NCBI GenBank assembly: GCA_013388525.1
Contig: JACAFA010000250.1
Span: 1-26,906 of the forward strand
DNA from: Ignavibacteriaceae bacterium
GTDB taxonomy: Bacteria; Bacteroidota; Ignavibacteria; Ignavibacteriales; Ignavibacteriaceae
DNA: 26,906 bases
Direction: 5' to 3'
Shown: piece after piece, positions 25,870-26,906 of the stretch
Position numbering within the stretch: the stretch's first letter is position 1
How the letters are laid out: each line of letters starts with the position of its first letter
Notes under the pieces: model-generated
The model's input: the letters and a program-made list of their open reading frames with translations, nothing else
Database searches by the model: none
Told to the model about the DNA's origin: nothing
Position numbers and translations under genes: made by a program

Positions 25870-26906
25870 ATGTTAAAAAAAATTCAAGAGTTACTTGGCA
25901 AAGAGGCTGAGGATCTCTTAACCTACAAAGCTAAATTTCCCAAAGAGCAGTTAATTCTTCCCGGTCCTGATTTTGTTGACCGTGTATTCTTACAAACAGA
26001 TAGAAGTCCAAATGTTTTAAAAAACCTAAACTGGATTCTTCACACCGGAAGATTATCAGGAACAGGTTATGTTTCAATTCTGCCGGTTGACCAGGGAATT
26101 GAACATTCAGCCGGTGCTTCTTTTGCACCAAACCCGATTTACTTCGATCCTGAAAATATTGTTAAGCTTGCAGTTGAAGGCGGATGTAATGCATGTGCTT
26201 CAACACTTGGTGTGCTTGGAATGGTTTCCAGAAAATATGCTCATAAAATTCCATTCATACTAAAGCTTAACCACAATGAGTTATTAACTTATCCAAATAA
26301 GTTTGACCAGATAATGTTTGCAGGAGTTGAGCAGGCATTTGATATGGGTGCTGCCGCCGTTGGAGCAACAATTTATTTTGGCTCTGATGAAAGTGCACGA
26401 CAGATAATTGAAGTCAGTGAAGCATTCCAGTATGCTCACGAGCTTGGTATGGCAACGGTTCTATGGTGCTACTTAAGAAATCCGGAATTCAAGAAAGATA
26501 AAGATTATCACGTCTCTGCCGATTTAACCGGACAGGCAAACCACCTCGGCGTTACTATTGAAGCGGATATTATTAAACAGAAGCTTCCTGAAAACAATGG
26601 TGGTTACAATGCTTTGAAATTCGGAAAGACTCACAAAAAAGTTTATTCTGATTTAACCACAGATCATCCGATTGATCTGACACGCTACCAGGTAATTAAT
26701 AATTATATGGGAAGAGCAGGATTAATAAACAGCGGTGGTGCTTCAGGTGAAAACGATTTTGCTGAAGCTGCAAAGACTGCAATAATTAACAAACGTGCGG
26801 GAGGAATGGGATTGATCTCAGGAAGAAAAGCCTTCCAGCGTCCAATGGCTGATGGTATAAAGCTTCTTAATCTTATCCAGGATGTTTATTTAGAAAAAGA
26901 GATAAC
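25870..26906 (+). CDS. fbaB: Class I fructose-bisphosphate aldolase, FbaB type (3' truncated by window edge)
   Basis: The open frame begins at ATG 25870 after a CGGAG ribosome binding site and is still open at the window end after 345 codons. E. coli FbaB (DhnA) is about 350 aa and ends in a similar VQDVYL...IT segment, so only a few codons are missing. It cleaves fructose 1,6-bisphosphate to dihydroxyacetone phosphate and glyceraldehyde 3-phosphate through a Schiff base, in glycolysis and gluconeogenesis. Visible signatures are [12 protein letters not shown] (71-82), LKLNHNE (131-137), [16 protein letters not shown] (231-246, with Lys236 aligning with the catalytic-region lysine), [13 protein letters not shown] (280-292) and [16 protein letters not shown]. 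No metal site of class II aldolases is present. It is preceded by a terminator, so it starts its own unit. Confidence 0.95.
   Translation, partial: MLKKIQELLGKEAEDLLTYKAKFPKEQLILPGPDFVDRVFLQTDRSPNVLKNLNWILHTGRLSGTGYVSILPVDQGIEHSAGASFAPNPIYFDPENIVKLAVEGGCNACASTLGVLGMVSRKYAHKIPFILKLNHNELLTYPNKFDQIMFAGVEQAFDMGAAAVGATIYFGSDESARQIIEVSEAFQYAHELGMATVLWCYLRNPEFKKDKDYHVSADLTGQANHLGVTIEADIIKQKLPENNGGYNALKFGKTHKKVYSDLTTDHPIDLTRYQVINNYMGRAGLINSGGASGENDFAEAAKTAIINKRAGGMGLISGRKAFQRPMADGIKLLNLIQDVYLEKEI

Overview
The window is an AT-rich chromosomal segment from a bacterium of the Bacteroidota/Chlorobi side of the tree, most likely the Ignavibacteria. This rests on the long secreted M14 carboxypeptidase (21328-24018), which ends in a Por/type IX secretion sorting domain of the Ignavibacteria style (a YPNPFNPST motif and a terminal KMVVLK), on the PVELSSFTA module before that domain, and on weak Shine-Dalgarno usage at several starts. 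All of this is judged by eye; no database search was run. There are no tRNA or rRNA genes, no insertion sequence, no phage genes and no CRISPR array.

Left part (1-4832): a two-CBS-domain protein, a convergent carbamate kinase (arcC), an intergenic spacer with two opposed palindromic repeats, and leucyl/phenylalanyl-tRNA-protein transferase (aat). Next comes a two-gene unit on the minus strand (a 94-aa protein overlapping a predicted nucleotidyltransferase), followed by an M24B Xaa-Pro peptidase. The two-gene unit lies between two copies of the last 18 codons plus stop of the peptidase gene. The copies differ only at synonymous positions, which looks like the scar of DNA inserted at the 3' end of that gene.

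Central part (5130-18181), the most unusual region: three glutamate dehydrogenase genes are interleaved with two ~1000-aa paralogous fusion proteins and a two-component system. The order is GDH1 (NAD-type by its cofactor residues), fusion 1, soluble PAS-PAS histidine kinase, NarL-type response regulator, GDH2 (NADP-type), fusion 2, a small zinc-ribbon protein, and GDH3 (415-aa, Thermotoga/archaeal-like type). Each fusion protein has a degenerate receiver-like domain, a second receiver with a complete phosphorylation site, a conserved linker, a PEP-synthase/PPDK-type ATP-grasp domain, and a conserved C-terminal domain I do not recognise. Both lack the phosphohistidine swivel domain and the PEP-binding barrel, so neither should be a PEP synthase. 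Overlapping or nearly abutting genes define two likely operons: fusion 1-kinase-regulator and fusion 2-zinc ribbon-GDH3. My working hypothesis is a phosphorylation-controlled regulatory or phosphotransfer system linked to glutamate/2-oxoglutarate/ammonium metabolism. The neighbourhood and domain make-up are visible in the sequence; the function is inference.

Right part (18334-26906): a TonB-like energy transducer, a CPA2/Kef-type cation:proton antiporter with an RCK domain, the T9SS-sorted M14 peptidase, a HAD phosphatase with a small Cys-rich neighbour, a small exported protein of unknown function, and a class I fructose-bisphosphate aldolase (FbaB type) that runs off the right edge only a few codons before its expected end.

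Intergenic regions carry clear intrinsic terminators (6501, 13455, 25737, and one at 24071 embedded in a convergent coding end). They also hold several foldback sequences, including a three-way-junction-like element with a U-rich tail (13541-13621) and a perfect palindrome ending on the start codon of fusion 2.
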